In this document: positions 13,001-22,628 of the stretch, piece after piece
Position numbering within the stretch: the stretch's first letter is position 1
Layout of the letters: each line of letters opens with the position of its first letter
Assembly: GCF_001039355.2 (NCBI RefSeq)
Contig: NW_019774847.1
Coordinates: 663,818 to 727,817, forward strand
Direction: 5' to 3'
DNA: 64,000 nucleotides
Source: Lingula anatina
Taxonomy: Eukaryota; Brachiopoda; Lingulata; Lingulida; Lingulidae
The notes under the pieces: model-generated
What the model was told of the DNA's origin: nothing
Seen by the model: only the letters and a program-made list of their open reading frames with translations
The model's database searches: none
Translations under genes and position numbers: made by a program

Positions 13001-16000
13001 CAGCTTTCTGCATCTCTCTTTCAAACTTGCTCAACATCTACAATGTAACAGCAGATATCTTTGATATTTTGTCAGATAACATGAAGCACCGGAGCTGTGT
13101 TATTGTAAAGTATAGAAGATCACATCAAACTGGAGTAACAGTTTAATGTGATAAGTCTTATTCCTCCCTTTATTTAAAGGGGAACTTATCAATCAATCAA
13201 TTTTCATGCTGAAAACTGCCACAATACTTTCTCCTCTCCACTAAGAACTGATCGTATCTGGAGTGTGGTGAAATACACCTCACCTCCTGTTGCTCTGCCA
13301 GTGCCTTTTCTGCAGCTTGTTTCTCGGCATTCAGTTTTGCCAGGAAGTCTTCTTTCTCTGCTTCTCTTCTCTTCCAGCCCTCTGCTACCTTGGCCAGGGT
13401 CTGGAAGAATACAAACAACCAACTAGTACACACATAAATGCACGCAGGCATGCACGCACGCACACACACTAATACCCCATTCACACTACAGTTGCAAAAA
13501 TGCGCATTTCTATAATCGGAATTTTTCGTGAGGAATTCGATTCGGTATTGCGTTCACACACGCTTAAGCGAAACCGAATTACACGTTGAAAATTTCAGGT
13601 TTAACTTCCTGTTTTGAACACTTGCGCATGCGCTGCACAGGAAATCTTAAAATACCAACAAAAATTTGTGACGACAAATGCAACTCTAAAGACATTCCAG
13701 CATTCTTGAGAAGTATAACATGGCAAAATAAGTTTGTTTCCTCATGTTGTAGTGAGTAGTGACCTCCAAATACGTTTGGTGCAATCGCTAAAGTAATAAA
13801 CAAGCGTTCATAGATACCCGCACTTATCTGCACACATGCGCAGTTAGATCTGTACAGGTGTCGATTCCGGTAAGTTATCCAGATCGCGCTTAGAAATCCA
13901 CCTCGCTTGCAGGATTTTGAAAATGCGCATTACAAAAATCCTCTTGCGTTCACACTACTGCATTTATTCGAATTGTGACCTAATTCGCAATTTATCCGGA
14001 TAAATGAGCGTAGTGTGAACGGGGTATAAGACTTTTTCCAGCTGTCCAGCCATAATTTGGACAGAAACTGGCCTCAAAAGATGGCTTATATTTTCAAGGA
14101 TAGCTGGACAGCCTATGGAATTTTTTGGGATGGTTTGGCTTGCTGGGGTTGGACTCACTGTAGATACGTGACCAAGTAACAGATTCACATTTTGGACTCC
14201 CTGTACCTCAAATCCTGGGAAAACCCCAGCATAACACACTTGGTATTCATGGCACGTAAATCACCTAACACCAAACACACAAATTATAACAATTATGATA
14301 AAATTATTATCTTTTATAACAATAGATCAAAGGATTCACAAATAAACTGTAGTACCTTGTCAAGTTGTTCTATCATGATGTCTTTCTTCTTGTCTGTGGA
14401 CACTGCCACTGCCAGCTGCTGCTGCGTCTCCAACATCTGAAACAGTGAAATTACATGGGAAATGTGCTCAAGTTCCACTGCAGTAGGGAAGGAGCAGTTG
14501 GAGTCTCAGTTTCTTCATTGATATCCAAGTTCCACACATGCCTGTCTGTTGCATCTTAACTAAGCCAAAATATTAGCTGATAAAGTACTTATTTTAACTA
14601 CTTTCCAAGCTATTAACAAAAGAAATAAAAAAAACTATATTTCTATTAGAATTACTTTACAGCTGGCACTTATTGCACTCACCTTACTCTGTAGATGCTG
14701 TATTTGCCTTTCACAGTGCTGGAAACAAAATAAAAATCATGTAAATAAGTCATAATTAGACTAGGAGGATACTAGAAAATTCCATCACTTCTGGTATTAT
14801 ATACTGGATTTACGTCACTGCTTATGTTTCAATTTGCTGTAATATCTGACAATAAGGCGCGCTCATATTATTTTGAAAATGGTTTTTTAAAGTATTTTCT
14901 AGCATACTTCACATTTTTCACTACCTGAAAGCAGATAAATCATCCTTTTCTGCATCTAATGTTATCTTTAAAAAATCTTTTTAATTAATCTTTTTAAAAA
15001 TTTTATAGAAAGACATTTCGCAATTTTCCCAATCTGCAATCTTCCTCAAACACCTCACACACCTTCCTTCTGTACCGTTCCTTCTCCAGAGTCTCTCTCA
15101 ACACTTGATTCTCTGACAGCAAAGTCACATCATTCCTGTACCCACTGCTTCTGGAGTGACCACTGCCACCCCTGGGCCCCCCTCTCTCCGTGCCCCACCC
15201 TGGGGGCAGTCCTAGGACCTTCTCGAGGTGAGAGGTGAGGTCGGTGCCTGGACTGTCCACCGTCGTGCTGTCCAGCAGGCTGGTCACGTCATCCACAGGG
15301 TCAAATGTCGACTTGTCTGGAAGAAAATCAGTTTCTTAGATGTTGGGTGTGCTTTCATAAAAATAATGCACCAAATTGTAACTCAGAGTTGAATAAATGT
15401 TCCCAAAACAAGTCAGAACTAGAATTCACAGGGTCAGAGGTTGGCTCATCTGTAGAATAAATTAAAATCAAGAGAATCAAAACAGCGATACCGCCACCAG
15501 ATATTGTATCATGTCAGATTAAGCACATTCATGTTGAATAAACAACATCCTTTAAGACACTGCTGGTCAACTTGGATCGAACCAAACCCTGCAGGGAACT
15601 TTGTTGACNGTTAGAAAGACATTTCACAGTTTTCCCAATCTGCAATCTGCCTCAAACACCTCACACACCTTCCTTCTGTACCGTTCCTTCTCCAGAGTCT
15701 CTCTCAACACTTGATTCTCTGACAGCAAAGTCACATCGTTCCTGTACCCACTGCTTCTGGAGTGACCACTGCCACCCCTGGGGCCCCCTCTCTCCGTGCC
15801 CCACCCTGGGGGAAGTCCCAGGACCTTCTCGAGGTGAGAGGTGAGGTCGGTGCCTGGACTGTCCACCGTCGTACTGTCCAGCAAGCTGGTCACGTCATCC
15901 ACAGGGTCAAATGTCGACTTGTCTGGAAGAAAATCAGTTTCTTAGATGTTGGGTGTGCTTTCATAAAAATAGTGCACCAAGTTGTAACTCAGAGTTGAAT

Positions 16001-19000
16001 AAATGTTCCCAAAACAAGTCAGATCTAGAATTCACAGGGTCAGAGGTCAGCTCATCTGTAGAATAAATTAAAATCAAGAGAATAAAAACAGCAATACTGC
16101 CACCAGATATTGTATCATGTCAGATTAAGCACATTCAAGTTGAATAAGCTATGGATGTTTGTTTTTTTTTTACGCTTTAAGCCCCATCCTTTAAGACACA
16201 GCTGGTCAACTTGGATCGAACCAAACCCTGCAGGAAATTTTGTTGACTCTCAGAAAACATCTCTTTATTGGCCTCTGAGCATCGGCCTCTGAGCTCCATC
16301 TCTCTAATACTGTGTACATGGAGCACTTACCCAGTACATTCTGTACACTGGTCTTCAGCATGGTGTTCAGATGACCTCTGACCTGCTCCATCTCTCTAAT
16401 ACTGTGTACATGGAGTACTTACCCAGTACATTCTGTACACTGGTCTTCAGCATGGTGTTCAGATGACCTCTGACCTGCTCCATCTCTCTAATACTGTGTA
16501 CATGGAGTACTTACCCAGTACATTCTGTACACTGGTCTTCAGCATGGTGTTCAGATGACCTCTGACCTGCTCCATCTCTCTAATACTGTCACTGGTAACA
16601 TGGCTGACATCCTAGAAATATCAACAATAATCAACAGAGACTTTTTAAACATCACCAAATGAATGTAATGAAGGTTTTGAACCAAAATTAATGGAGACTA
16701 AGGAACAAGTGCTGTTAAGTTGGGATTTGGATTCCTGTGTTAGAGGGTGTGCAGCAATTTTGGCCATTTTAGCATTCATGGCACAGAACACAATTAGTAT
16801 TCTTACTATTAATAACTTTATGCACCCCCTCAACCCCCCCACCCCCACCACCTGTCCCCACTTTCTTAAACCTAAAGATTTAATAACATGTGTAACTGCT
16901 TACTTGCCATCTCCATCCTTATTCAACCTGATATGACACATCAAGTTTTGACACATTAATTCAGTTACTTAACACATTAAAACAGGAAATAGCACAGCGA
17001 TGGTTCACACCACAATCCTTCCATCTCTCACCTTCATTTCTCCTCCAGATGGGGGCAGTAACCCCTGAATGGTGGCCTGGGCTGCTGCCACCCCCGGGGA
17101 CTGACTGAGACCCCCCTTCCTTCCACCACCCCCGCCCTGCTGGTCCTCGGCTCTGGAAACCCTCCAGGAATCCTCTCGACTCCTGGAATTTCTGGGATTA
17201 TTCCAGGATGAAACATTGCTGGACTGAGGGTCCTGGAGAATAACAATACGCATCACTGCAATGAGGAACACATGTGAGGAGAATTAGTCATGATAACATG
17301 GGAATAAGATCAATTACTGTATGTTTTACTGAAACCTGTGATGCATCTTCATACAAAATCAATCTACAAAACAAAAACAGCCTTCACCTAAAACAGATAA
17401 AAAGCTTGACAAAACACACTGCAGTTAATGGGAGATTTGGTTTTTGTTTCCCACCAATATACATAGAAACAGCCCCACCAATTCAATATTTAGACTAAAT
17501 AATCCAATCAAATCTCACATTCACCTTGACATGTGCTCTGTGGCTATAACTGGTGGGATCAGAGGAGACATCCCCTACAGAACCTCTCACTGGCGACCTT
17601 GAAGGTGACCTTGACCTTGACTGTAAAGGTGACCTGAGTGGCGGTGACCTTGGACGTGGTGAATGTGCTGACCTTGGTGGTGACCTTGACCTGTGCAGTA
17701 AAGGTGACCTTGGAGGGGATACAGACCTGGACTGTAAAGGAGACCTGGGCGGTGACAATGGCCTTGACGAGGTTGTGGTCCTTGGTGGTGACGACCTTGA
17801 CCTTGTGCTCTCTGACCTATACGTTTGACCTGTTGACCTATCAGATGAAGTCAGCCTATTTTCACTCTTGTGTGCAGTTGACACAGGAAGCCTGTCTTGG
17901 CGGATACTGCCACCACTGACGTGACTGGCAGAGCCCCTAGTGGTGCTGGGCGATAGTGTCCTGCCTGTCCTAATTTCAGCGTACAGTTTCTCCGCAGAAT
18001 TACTTTTTGACCCCATACTGGTGACAACGTCACTCACCGGAGAAGTTTGAGACCTGGGAGGTGTCCCAGTGACACCAATTACCAAAGCAGAATCAAAGTT
18101 TTGTGATTTTAATGCACTGCAGCTTGGTGCAGAGTAAACATCAGAGTATGAGGACTGGTCCTGTGACTTTGGCAGCTCTGACCTTGACCTACTTCCAGAA
18201 TGTCCCTGATCTATTTCCAAAGTTGTTCTTGTGTAATCTCTTGATGGTCTAGGGTCATTTCTAGGACTAAGGACGTCTCTTATTGGGCTCCTAGGTCTGT
18301 TCCGTATGTGACTGTCAGTTACTGGTGACCTTGACCCCTGTCTGTTATCCTCTAAACCACTGGTCTCTACTCTCAACTCACTTAAACTCTTGTCTCTATC
18401 AACATCCCTTGACCCTCGCTGTGTGTCCCCAAACAACTCAGTTCTCACATCAAAGTTTACACTGGGTTTATCAACAGCATTCAGAGACCTAGATCTCGAT
18501 CTGTCAACATTTGTCAAGTCTATAAGATAGGCAGAAGAGGTGGAAATGGTAGCGCCTCTTTCTTGAGAGGGTAGTGGAGTATTTGGCAATGACCTTGGAC
18601 CATCACTTGAATATCTGTCATAAGTTCCAGCAGCACCTAGTTTTTTCCTTGCTGCTAGTTGTGGGCTCCCTATATCTCCTGAAAAAATAATCAACTAGTT
18701 CTGAGAAAAATTTCTTCAAGAATATATCAGTTACGAATGATCAGTCTTATTCTTTCATGTAAGCTAAACTTTATCTTTTGAAAAAATAGGAGATAAAAGT
18801 GATCTTTAAGAAACTAAAAAATTCAAATATAATGTAGGCATGTAGCTCTATGTTGGGGTATACTGAGTAGTGAACATGGCCTCTTAGAAATTATTCATAA
18901 AATAGCTTTTTCATCTGGATGAATTCAGAAGACATTCAACTTTGTTTCATAATATAAAATTTATGTGAAAAATTCTATCCGTGTGACTGAAATATCTAAC

Positions 19001-19068
19001 ACACACACATTAGTGCCTTACCAAGTCTTTTCTCAGTGTATGTCACAGTCTCTGCACTAGCTAGGTTT

Positions 19069-19120
<52 letters not shown>

Positions 19121-19174
19121 AGTGCCTTACCAAGTCTACCTTTATATGTGACAGCCTCTGGGCTAGCAGGGTTC

Positions 19175-19265
<91 letters not shown>

Positions 19266-19485
19266 AGACAGACACAAACACACACACTAATGCCTTACCA
19301 AGTCTACCTTTATAAGTAACAGCCTCTGAGCTAGCTGGGTTCAGGGGATAATTTGGGCTGGCATAGGGGCTGAGTTTGGGAGATGAATGCAGGCTGCTAA
19401 CATTACTGATAGGTTCAACGCCACTCAGCAGTTCTTCTGTGTCTGCATCAGAGAGTGGTGTGGTGTTTCGCATGTGCGGGTCCAT
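4551..19485 (-). CDS. CNTROB: Centrobin (centrosomal BRCA2-interacting protein) orthologue
   Basis: Family role (known): a daughter-centriole coiled-coil protein needed for centriole assembly and microtubule stability. Coding exons, N- to C-terminal: 19299-19485, 17525-18678, 17032-17232, 16515-16611, 15063-15316 (or copy 15669-15922), 14683-14718, 14356-14436, 13284-13400, 12939-13037, 12558-12713, 12061-12153, 11667-11780, 11367-11540, 10642-10760, 10327-10392, 9622-10025, 9280-9327, 8099-8932, 7712-7790, 7467-7554, 6917-6983, 6521-6597, 5818-5896, 5366-5516, 4908-5046, 4551-4682. Together they total 5,046 nt in one frame. The recognising motifs are EMEQVRGHLNTMLKTS, RRKHCERQIQHLQ, QQQLAVAVSTDKKKDIMIEQ and TLAKVAEGWKRREAEKEDF, which match the human centrobin core as I recall it. 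Human centrobin is about 900 aa. The extra length here is mainly the Ser/Arg-rich and Gln-rich exons. The coiled coil runs through the exons from 14718 to 10327. The ATG is the first in the exon after the acceptor at 19555-19557. Confidence 0.9.
5950..5980. repeat. Poly-A tract in centrobin intron
   Basis: Homopolymer A run of about 30 bases, plus-strand sense, in the intron upstream (minus sense) of the exon at 5818-5896. Confidence 0.9.
6378..6475. repeat. (ATAAT)n pentanucleotide array
   Basis: About 20 near-perfect copies of a five-base ATAAT/TAATA unit with one interruption near 6425. It lies in a centrobin intron. Confidence 0.9.
6614..6661. repeat. (AAAT)n tetranucleotide array
   Basis: About 12 AAAT units directly upstream (minus-strand sense) of the exon at 6521-6597. 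Confidence 0.9.
7226..7450. repeat. 24-bp minisatellite beside a centrobin splice donor
   Basis: Nine tandem copies of a 24-base unit built on CACAATCTCACCTAACAC. It starts 17 bases beyond the end of the centrobin exon at 7467-7554. Read on the plus strand it is open and spells the octapeptide SHLTQPAQ over and over. Read on the minus, transcribed strand, five units carry AGGTGAGA and one AGGTGGGA, which resemble 5' splice sites. The same octapeptide repeat occurs in the centrobin exon at 9622-10025, on the opposite strand. Confidence 0.9.
8099..8932 (-). other. CNTROB: Gln-rich, prion-like exon of centrobin
   Basis: This 834-nt exon encodes about 278 residues dominated by Q, S, N, G and P. 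It has five spaced [NI]YQQP motifs, then Q runs such as QQQLQQRQQLNQQQ and two TQQK motifs. No charged coiled-coil heptads occur. Composition is that of a low-complexity, phase-separating or prion-like segment. It is joined in frame (phase 1 on both sides) by acceptor TTCCAG and donor GTAAGT. I do not know an equivalent in vertebrate centrobin. Confidence 0.8.
9622..10025 (-). other. CNTROB: Centrobin exon with SHLTQSxQ octapeptide repeats
   Basis: This exon encodes a helical start (MTGKLQELLQGHCSDALS), then degenerate octapeptides of SQLTHSAQ / SHLTQSDL / SHLTQSGQ type, then a Ser/Asp-rich linker. Keeping frame with the next exon (9280-9327) requires the donor GTGTGT immediately after position 9622. 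The alternative donor two bases earlier would run into a stop in the next exon. The repeat is the same family as the intronic minisatellite at 7226-7450, in inverted orientation. Confidence 0.75.
10056..10097. repeat. (AAT)n trinucleotide array
   Basis: About 14 perfect trinucleotide units in the intron just 5' (minus sense) of the octapeptide-repeat exon. Confidence 0.9.
11033..11240. mobile_element. MITE-like inverted-repeat element, family 1, copy a
   Basis: The ends are inverted repeats: CATTCCCATAGATTTAGATC on the left, and GATTGATCT...GTGGGAATGGGG on the right. The internal sequence has no open frame. It lies in a centrobin intron. Copy b at 12239-12346 shares both ends and the TCTAGTGAGACTCCCC-type interior. 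A non-autonomous DNA transposon is inferred. Confidence 0.7.
12239..12346. mobile_element. MITE-like element, family 1, shorter copy b
   Basis: About 108 bp. It starts CCATTCCCACAGATATTTAG and ends with the inverse (GATTGATCTAAATCTGTG). It shares the GGGGAGTCTCACTAGATT interior with copy a, in the opposite orientation, and looks internally deleted relative to it. Confidence 0.65.
13472..14027. mobile_element. MITE-like element, family 2 (556 bp)
   Basis: The left end ATACCCCATTCACACTAC mirrors the right end GTAGTGTGAACGGGGTAT. Subterminal blocks (AAATGCGCATT, GCGTTCACAC) also recur inverted. There is no coding potential. It is inserted in the centrobin intron between exons 13284-13400 and 14356-14436. 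Confidence 0.7.
15016..16240. repeat. Near-identical duplication around a single N, containing a centrobin exon twice
   Basis: The block 15016-15608 is repeated almost base for base at about 15612-16240, with the lone N at 15609 at the join. Each copy holds the same 254-nt coding exon (15063-15316 and 15669-15922). The exon enters in phase 1 and leaves in phase 0, so using both copies in tandem would break the frame. With the N, this points to two allelic contig ends placed side by side rather than a functional exon duplication. Confidence 0.85.
16304..16600. repeat. CNTROB: 91-bp tandem repeat of exon end plus splice donor
   Basis: Three consecutive 91-bp units each contain, on the minus strand, the exon segment for MEQVRGHLNTMLKTSVQNVL, the donor GTAAGT and about 25 bases of following sequence. 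The donors lie at about 16325, 16416 and 16507. Only the most upstream copy is attached to the acceptor at 16612. Units differ by about one base. 91 is not a multiple of three, so use of a downstream donor would shift the frame. Confidence 0.9.
17525..18678 (-). other. CNTROB: Ser/Arg/Pro-rich low-complexity exon of centrobin
   Basis: This single exon supplies 384 codons, almost a quarter of the protein. Its C-terminal third is a run of RSxSPPRSP-type repeats with SP dipeptides, reminiscent of SR-protein or CDK-substrate linkers. On the plus strand the same stretch reads as many near-copies of GGTGACCTTGACC, so a DNA-level tandem repeat underlies it. No globular domain is visible. The exon is bounded by acceptor TTTTCAG and donor GTGAAT and keeps frame with both neighbours. 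I infer an unstructured, probably phosphorylated linker. Confidence 0.8.
19013..19347. repeat. CNTROB: Triplicated exon tail and donor separated by (CA)n tracts
   Basis: The end of the first centrobin coding exon (minus strand: EAVTYKGRLG followed by GTAAGG) occurs at 19292-19347. It recurs, increasingly diverged, at about 19125-19176 and 19013-19066. Between the copies lie CA/TG dinucleotide tracts of roughly 55 and 110 bp. Only the first copy is contiguous with the start codon. The transcribed strand therefore has a donor followed at once by (UG)n, three times. Confidence 0.85.
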
Positions 19486-20852
19486 GTTTACAGTTGGTGC
19501 ACGCGTCTACATGTGACAGGTGAAAGGTGATACTGAATATGAAGAGGTCTGTGCCTGGAGAATGGAAAGAGAAGAAAATAATAAGTGAAATATTATTGGA
19601 TACAGCTTAATTGTTAATCGAAAGACACACAGAAATTGAAGTGCCTGTCAAACTAATGCACTTCATGTGCTCTAGTGATATTAAATAAAAAAATACATGA
19701 GTAAAAGTGGTATAAACTGAAAGTCTTGATAATGAAGCTTGCAATTTCTCTGCACATATAGACCGTATAAAAAACGATCAAGATGAAGACTGAAAATACT
19801 GAAATCTAGCATAATCTTGAAAACTTTCCCCCATGAAAATCAGGTCTCATAATAATATTTTGTTACTAGTACAAACTTTGAAGATAAGATGACATACTGT
19901 TCCAAATAATAATCAATCAATCATTCTAAATAAGTGGCATGAACAGTCTCACTCTATAGATATAACATTTCAATTTTTGGATATCCTAAATAAATTGACT
20001 AAATCTAAATACATTGGTTTTAACATCACTTTTTGACAAATAAAAATCACAATAAACACTGTGAATTTATGATGTCATTATCAGAAACATGTCTAAAAAA
20101 CAAGAGAGAACGAAACAATACGGTGTGACGAAAAACTGCAATCAATATGGTGCAAATCAAATGAACTTAAATCCACTAATTACGCAAAACAAGCACATTG
20201 TTTACCTTGGCGAGATTCGAAATCCGTTGCAACATTTCCAGCCTCGTTTTCGATAGGGAACGCACTTGTTTTGATTCGGAAACGAGGCGACCTATATATT
20301 CCTCCGCCAGCTGAGACTAGGGTATCGGGCTGAATACAAGATTTTCCCCATCAAACTGTTATAGAAGTATATAAACGAATATTAAAGTCAATACAACAAG
20401 AGAAGACACGTATTTACGAGAAGTTTGAAAAGATATAAGCCACACTATATTCCTTGGGTACTTACTTCCTCCAGGTGTTCTGCGGCTAGGAAAGGAGGCT
20501 GTCTGCAAATGACGATGATGTTACCAATCTGAATCGATTTTATGTTCATCGACGACTGAGATACAACAAGAATCGTTCTAGGTGAACAAGAGATGGCCTT
20601 TCTTTACTGTAGTAAATGAAGACTAGTGACTTAATTTTAGTTGCTGAAATTACTTACGTGTTATACGGAAAAAGAGGTTGGGGGAGGGGGGGGGGCATTT
20701 CCAGTTAAACCAAACACTACCTCAGCGTAAAAACGGATATATCTTGTTAATATCTGGAAAATGCCTTCATAATTTGCATATTTTTGATCAAAGTGTTTTC
20801 TTTATGTATAATAATATTTGATTAATTTACCCTTTCAGTAATTTAGGATACA
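19486..20852. promoter_or_regulatory. Shared divergent promoter region of CNTROB and TRAPPC1
   Basis: The two start codons are 1.37 kb apart and point away from each other. On the minus strand, plausible non-coding first exons for centrobin end at 20216 (AAG|GTAAAC) and/or 20466 (GAA|GTAAGT), and the coding exon has an acceptor at 19555-19557. On the plus strand, the TRAPPC1 coding exon has an acceptor TTTCAG at 20832-20837, so it too has an upstream non-coding exon. No clear TATA box is seen. The real promoter is probably near 20250-20600. Confidence 0.6.
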
Positions 20853-22628
20853 ATGACGGTCTTCAACCTGTACATATTTGACAGGAATGGTACGTGTCTG
20901 TACTATGTGGAGTGGAATAGGAAGAAACACTCGGGTATCGCAAGCCAGGAGGAGGTACTAAGACACCACATGTCCTTTAGCTGTGTATTCCACACAGTTT
21001 TTTACTCAAGAAATTGGGGCCTGGTTTGCAAATGAACTTAAAATTGATATCAACTTTAAGGTTGAAAAATGACATTATTTATTTATTAATTATTATTATT
21101 ATTTTTTTTTTTTTTTTGGAAATTAAATCATTTATGTCTAGTATAAATAAATATATAATTTAATATTTAATGATTAGATAAAAACAATAACATGTCCAGT
21201 AGTAAGATTTTGAGTTGACTTTTCAGGAGTTCAAATTGATGTATGGGATGATTTTCTCCATCAAGTCTTTTGTCAACAGGATATCGCCATCTGATTTGTA
21301 TCCTTGACACTTACTATAACAGGGGTATTACATCTCTGAACACTGTCTCAGGTGCCATTCAGAATAGATGATCTGAGTACTAACTGATCCGCCGATTTAA
21401 TATGGCTGACCCATCTTCAAAAGTGATGCCGCTAATTCCATGTTAGTCTCCCTGCCTCCACTCGCGCCGTTGCTGCAAGGGCCTGGTAATAAAACCTTGG
21501 AGCCAAAATTTAATCCGTTAATGGCATGAGTGGAGGCGGGGAGACCATTGGGTATCAGCAGCATCGCTCGGATCATCTCTTCTGAATGGCCCCTTATGTG
21601 GTAAATATTCAGCAGATTAAAACATAATTAGTTAATTGTTACAGAAGAAAAGTCTGCTGATGATACCCAGAAGAGATAGTTTAAAACTTTTTTAAAAGGA
21701 AGTTGGATCAAGTCATTTGAGTTTTTGAATATTATCTATGATGTTTATATTTAGAGAGTTATTATCATGCTTCACCTAACTGACACTGTCCGTGTTTGAT
21801 ACCCTGTCCAAGGTCTTTACTTTTGAGCCCTGTACCTGGAAAGCAATGGTGACTTAAGTTGTTGCTTTTTAAGAGATGACACCACAACTGCATTTCTTAA
21901 TCTGAAACCACAGTTTTCTTACCCACTCATTACTTCACTTCATTCCACCTTAACTGTGTGTCACCCAGAAAAGATGGCTTCTCAAGCTTCAAGACAAGTC
22001 GATACAAGTGCAATTTCTATGAAACTCCGAGCGGTTTGAAGTTTATCCTAAACACAGACCTCAACGTGGGAAATATTAGAGATGTCCTACATCAACTCTA
22101 TAGTAATGTATGTGGAGAGAGTTCGTTTCAGTTTTAATAAGTTGATAAGTCAGACTCGTAGCCAGTGATTTCAAAAGGGGGGTTCTTCTTTTATAGAAAA
22201 AGTGGACCTTTTATGATGAAACCTTTGTGTACCTAGATCAAATTGTACCCAGAATGGACCTTTTTCTGACAAAAAGGTGGTTCTTTCGAACCCCCTAAAC
22301 CCCCCTGGCTACGGGCCTGCAAGTACAACATTATCAAATGTACACGTAAAGATTCCTTTGAATTGCACTGAAAAGTGCCTTGATATAATAATAGTACAAT
22401 AATCAACACTAGATAGGTTACTTGATGATGAATACTCATTTCCAATATGATACTTTATGCATGTATACTATTACATTATATTAATTTTTCCATTTTCAGA
22501 TATATGTAGAATATGTAGTGAAGAACCCACTGTGTGAGTTAGGACAGCCCATAAAGAGCGATTTGTTCAAGACAAAACTGGATGAATATGTCAGGAACTT
22601 GCCAATATTTGCAACAAAAACAAACTAG
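20853..22628 (+). CDS. TRAPPC1: TRAPPC1 (TRAPP complex subunit, Bet5 orthologue)
   Basis: TRAPPC1 is a longin-fold core subunit of the TRAPP vesicle-tethering/Rab1 exchange complexes at the ER-Golgi (known). Exons 20853-20954, 21227-21297, 21969-22107 and 22500-22628 join to 146 aa; the human protein is 145 aa as I recall. Diagnostic stretches are [52 protein letters not shown] and [19 protein letters not shown], all collinear with the family. Donors are GTACTA, GTATCC and GTATGT; acceptors are TTTCAG, CCCAG and TTCAG. The ATG is the first codon of the conserved family start MTV. The gene looks intact. Two MITE-like elements sit in introns 2 and 3. It is divergent from centrobin. Confidence 0.95.
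21351..21593. mobile_element. Inverted-repeat element in TRAPPC1 intron 2
   Basis: The left end GGTGCCATTCAGAATAGATG pairs with the right end CATCTCTTCTGAATGGCCCC in inverse. A second pair (CTCCCTGCCTCCACTC against GAGTGGAGGCGGGGAG) lies inside, so almost the whole element folds back. It resembles 32621-32800 at the outer CCATTCAGAAT ends. There is no coding potential. Confidence 0.65.
22151..22319. mobile_element. CAGGCCCGTAGCCAG-type MITE in TRAPPC1 intron 3
   Basis: The ends are CAGACTCGTAGCCAG and CTGGCTACGGGCCTG in inverse. The flanks TAAGT / CAAGT suggest a 5-bp target duplication with one change. It is the same family as 55454-55621, with shared interior motifs (AAAGGTGG, TTCGAACCCCC, AGTGGACC). 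Confidence 0.8.

Noticed and set aside
15063-15922. Mutually exclusive exon pair in centrobin
   Set aside because: The flanking introns are duplicated as well and a single N lies at the junction, so unmerged haplotypes explain it better.
17553-17919. Plus-strand open frames with GDLDLDCKGD-type repeats
   Set aside because: Antisense shadow of the Ser/Arg-rich centrobin exon, whose minus-strand frame is continuous for 384 codons with proper splice sites.
19057-19485. Read-through frame with a long Cys-Val repeat at the start of centrobin
   Set aside because: It arises from translating the (TG)n tract beyond the donor GTAAGG. Splicing at 19299 joins to the next exon in frame.
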